Shown in pieces: positions 62,361 to 64,000 of a DNA stretch of 64,000 nucleotides (the first letter of the stretch is position 1; each line of letters starts with the position of its first letter). Position numbers and translations under genes: made by a program. Source of the stretch: Bacillus sp. FJAT-52991 (GTDB taxonomy: Bacteria; Bacillota; Bacilli; Bacillales; Domibacillaceae); NCBI RefSeq assembly GCF_037201805.1, contig NZ_CP147404.1, positions 2,008,001 through 2,072,000 on the forward strand, written 5' to 3'. The notes beneath the pieces are model-generated. The model was not told the origin of the DNA. It worked only from the letters and a program-made list of their open reading frames with translations, and ran no database searches.

Positions 62361-63142
62361 CTTTTTTCCTCTTTTACATACATAATTTTCTGATTCGTTA
62401 ATTCTTCTAACTCTTCCCCTTTAATTGTGTCAAAAATCCGCTCTCCAATCAACTCATACCCCCGATCATTCGGGTGAAATTGATCGTCATAAAACAAATC
62501 CTCTTTCGAATTGGTAAACAGATCTTCAACAGGAACAAAGGTCGTTCGATCATACTTTTCTATCGTTTGTTTACTAGTTTCATTCCAATCCTGCAAAATC
62601 TCTTCCACTTCTTCTACATCATCAAGCATTTCCATAAACGGATTATATAGACCAACTAATACAATGCCCGCCTCTTGATTACTTTGCCGCACCTTTACAA
62701 TAATGTCATTTAATCGCTTTTCATAATCCTTTCTCTCTTGTTCAAATTGTTTCACCTTCAACTCGCCGAAATTTTCTTTAAATACTTTCATAATATCATT
62801 TCCGCCAATAGTAATAATCACAAAATCTGCCTTCTTAATCGACTCTTTCACTTTCTGCTCATCTAACCGTTCAAGAAGCTGATCCGTACGATTCCCCTTG
62901 ACTCCATAATTCGTAAATGTCGCACTCTTTACTTCTTCCAACTGAACTAAATTATCTTGTAAATAAGGGATATAGCCCCCTGTTTTCGTACTATCTCCTA
63001 TTCCCTCGGTTAAGGAATCTCCTACAGACACTACGCGTAAATCTTTCGGAACTACCTCTACCTCTTTCTCTTGTCCAGAACAGGCAGATAAACTACATAC
63101 GAAAGCAACGACAAGAAGCCATGCTTTCTTCAACTTCCTCAC
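62357..63142 (-). CDS. ypmR: SGNH/GDSL lipoprotein YpmR
   Basis: 261 aa. Lipobox SLSAC (Cys about 21), GDSL block VVSVGDSLTEGIGD with the nucleophile, block III ITIGGNDIM with the Gly/Asn oxyanion pair, and the DQFHPNDRGYELIGE block with catalytic Asp and His. A surface-anchored esterase or lipase. First gene of ypmR-ypmS. Confidence 0.93.
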   Translation of the reverse strand: MRKLKKAWLLVVAFVCSLSACSGQEKEVEVVPKDLRVVSVGDSLTEGIGDSTKTGGYIPYLQDNLVQLEEVKSATFTNYGVKGNRTDQLLERLDEQKVKESIKKADFVIITIGGNDIMKVFKENFGELKVKQFEQERKDYEKRLNDIIVKVRQSNQEAGIVLVGLYNPFMEMLDDVEEVEEILQDWNETSKQTIEKYDRTTFVPVEDLFTNSKEDLFYDDQFHPNDRGYELIGERIFDTIKGEELEELTNQKIMYVKEEKR

Positions 63143-63275
63143 CCCGCTGTATAAAAGTACTCACATTATAGCATATTCTTATTTTGTAAAAAGAATCACA
63201 TGCTCTAAAACTACCATTGGTTTCACTCATATGGTTCATGTATAATAAACCATTATACAGAAAAGGAGTTTTACA

Positions 63276-63794
63276 ATGCGAGTATTCACTTACTTTGTCG
63301 TTCTCAGTAGTTTGCTTTTGCTAATCGCCGGCTGCTCTTCTGCTAGTAATGAAGAAAGTGAAGGCCAAAGAGCCACTGAGTCTGAATCCCATTCGGATCA
63401 TATGCATACCCAGCCAAACGGCGACCTCCAAGAAGAAACCACTTCCGTTGATGAAATGCCAAAATTCTTACAAGATAAAGATGATCAAATGCAAACCATT
63501 TATCTAGCAGCAGCCAAAAACCCAGAAGTACTAGAATCCATGCCATGCTATTGCGGCTGCGGCGAATCAGCTGATCACAAAAGCAACTTAAACTGCTTCG
63601 TAGCTGAGATCAATGAAGAAAAAGTCGTATGGGACGACCACGGCACAAGATGCGGCGTCTGCCTTGAAATCGCAGCCGAATCTGTCCTCATGCACCAAGA
63701 AGGCAAATCCTTAAAAGAAATCCGCGACTACATTGACAACAAATACAACGACGGCTATGCCGAACCAACCCCAACGCCAATGCCTGCTGCTTAA
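63276..63794 (+). CDS. PCYCGC-motif lipoprotein
   Basis: 172 aa. Lipobox LIAGC (Cys about 20), a His/Ser/Glu-rich spacer (SESESHSDHMHTQ) and the family motif ESMPCYCGCGESADHKSNLNCF, then GTRCGVCLEIA. The six Cys and the His cluster suggest metal or redox binding outside the membrane. AAAAGGAG 8 nt before the ATG. Divergent from ypmR. Confidence 0.88.
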   Translation: MRVFTYFVVLSSLLLLIAGCSSASNEESEGQRATESESHSDHMHTQPNGDLQEETTSVDEMPKFLQDKDDQMQTIYLAAAKNPEVLESMPCYCGCGESADHKSNLNCFVAEINEEKVVWDDHGTRCGVCLEIAAESVLMHQEGKSLKEIRDYIDNKYNDGYAEPTPTPMPAA

Positions 63795-63795
63795 G

Positions 63796-63926
63796 GAAAA
63801 GCGGAAGGCGCTTGTTCATCGGCGACAAGCAAAAGACGAGCTGGTTGAAAGGTTGCTCTTTAACCTTTTGGACAGCTTGGCTTTTGACCTCGAGCCAATA
63901 GCGCCTGTAGCTGGACAACACGAAAA
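63796..63926. repeat. dispersed intergenic repeat, copy 2
   Basis: GAAAAGCGGA, then GCGACAAGCAAAAGACGAGC (63822-63841) and the hairpin AAAGGTT-gctctt-AACCTTT, aligning with 39083-39195 over about 100 bp. Directly follows the stop of the lipoprotein gene. Confidence 0.75.
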
Positions 63927-63954
63927 GCGGAGCCGACTGTTTAAATACCACAAA

Positions 63955-63999
63955 CAAGTCCCAGTCCGACCACATAACATGGAGTCGGACTGGGACTTT
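63955..63999. terminator. strong hairpin terminator
   Basis: AAGTCCCAGTCCGAC / GTCGGACTGGGACTT perfect 15-bp stem at the window edge. Its downstream T-run may lie beyond the window. Confidence 0.7.
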
Positions 64000-64000
64000 A

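Overview
The window looks like chromosome of an endospore-forming Bacillus-type Firmicute. It is AT-rich with strong AGGAGG ribosome sites. It carries spo0M, a Spo0E-type phosphatase, ypmR/ypmS, yozE, bmrCD with its leader peptide, csoR-copA-copZ, and a thrZ-type threonyl-tRNA synthetase gene behind three T-boxes. Most genes are on the minus strand. No rRNA, functional tRNA, CRISPR array or complete insertion sequence was seen.

Layout. 1-1750: 5' part of thrZ and a triple T-box leader. 1951-2457: ferritin. 2528-5649: an SPP1-like replication module (DnaD-type protein, helicase loader, DnaB-type helicase) with two small unknown genes behind it. 6027-7610: a nested inverted repeat, then a TetR regulator with two mini membrane proteins. 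8166-15151: mixed housekeeping and unknown genes, including a DedA protein, an azoreductase, and a MarR gene facing a DUF3238-like gene across two 27-bp operators. 15531-25493: a long peptide-uptake unit (binding protein, two permeases, histidine kinase, response regulator, a sodium:solute-symporter-like protein, two ATPases, M42 peptidase). 26363-30321: bmrCD multidrug exporter with attenuator. 31676-38273: three acyl-CoA synthetases behind a near-perfect sigma-54 promoter and next to a CBS-PAS-AAA+ activator. 38509-39642: Spo0E-like and YdjO-like small genes and a 153-bp tandem repeat. 40789-41535: an acetyltransferase gene whose leader folds like a tRNA. 41691-45044: an arsRBC operon with a flavoprotein, flanked by near-identical terminators. 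45205-50700: ABC exporter with TetR, MATE pump, and a KtrB-type potassium transporter behind a c-di-AMP riboswitch. 50823-63794: SDR-like protein, CAP-domain protein, rhodanese-like protein, CobW-type GTPase, Ctp protease, copper operon, M15 peptidase, deoD, spo0M, yozE, ypmS, ypmR and a PCYCGC lipoprotein.

How the genes work together. Several blocks are self-contained regulons whose sensor sits beside its target: ArsR and CsoR for metals, the YesM/YesN-like pair inside the peptide operon, the sigma-54 activator beside the acyl-CoA ligases, and three RNA-based controls (T-boxes, BmrB-like attenuator, c-di-AMP riboswitch). The most unusual item is the leader at 40800-40977. It can form a complete tRNA-like cloverleaf, and it contains a chain of mutually exclusive helices that ends in a hairpin over the ribosome-binding site of the acetyltransferase gene. 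I do not recognise this as a described riboswitch class.
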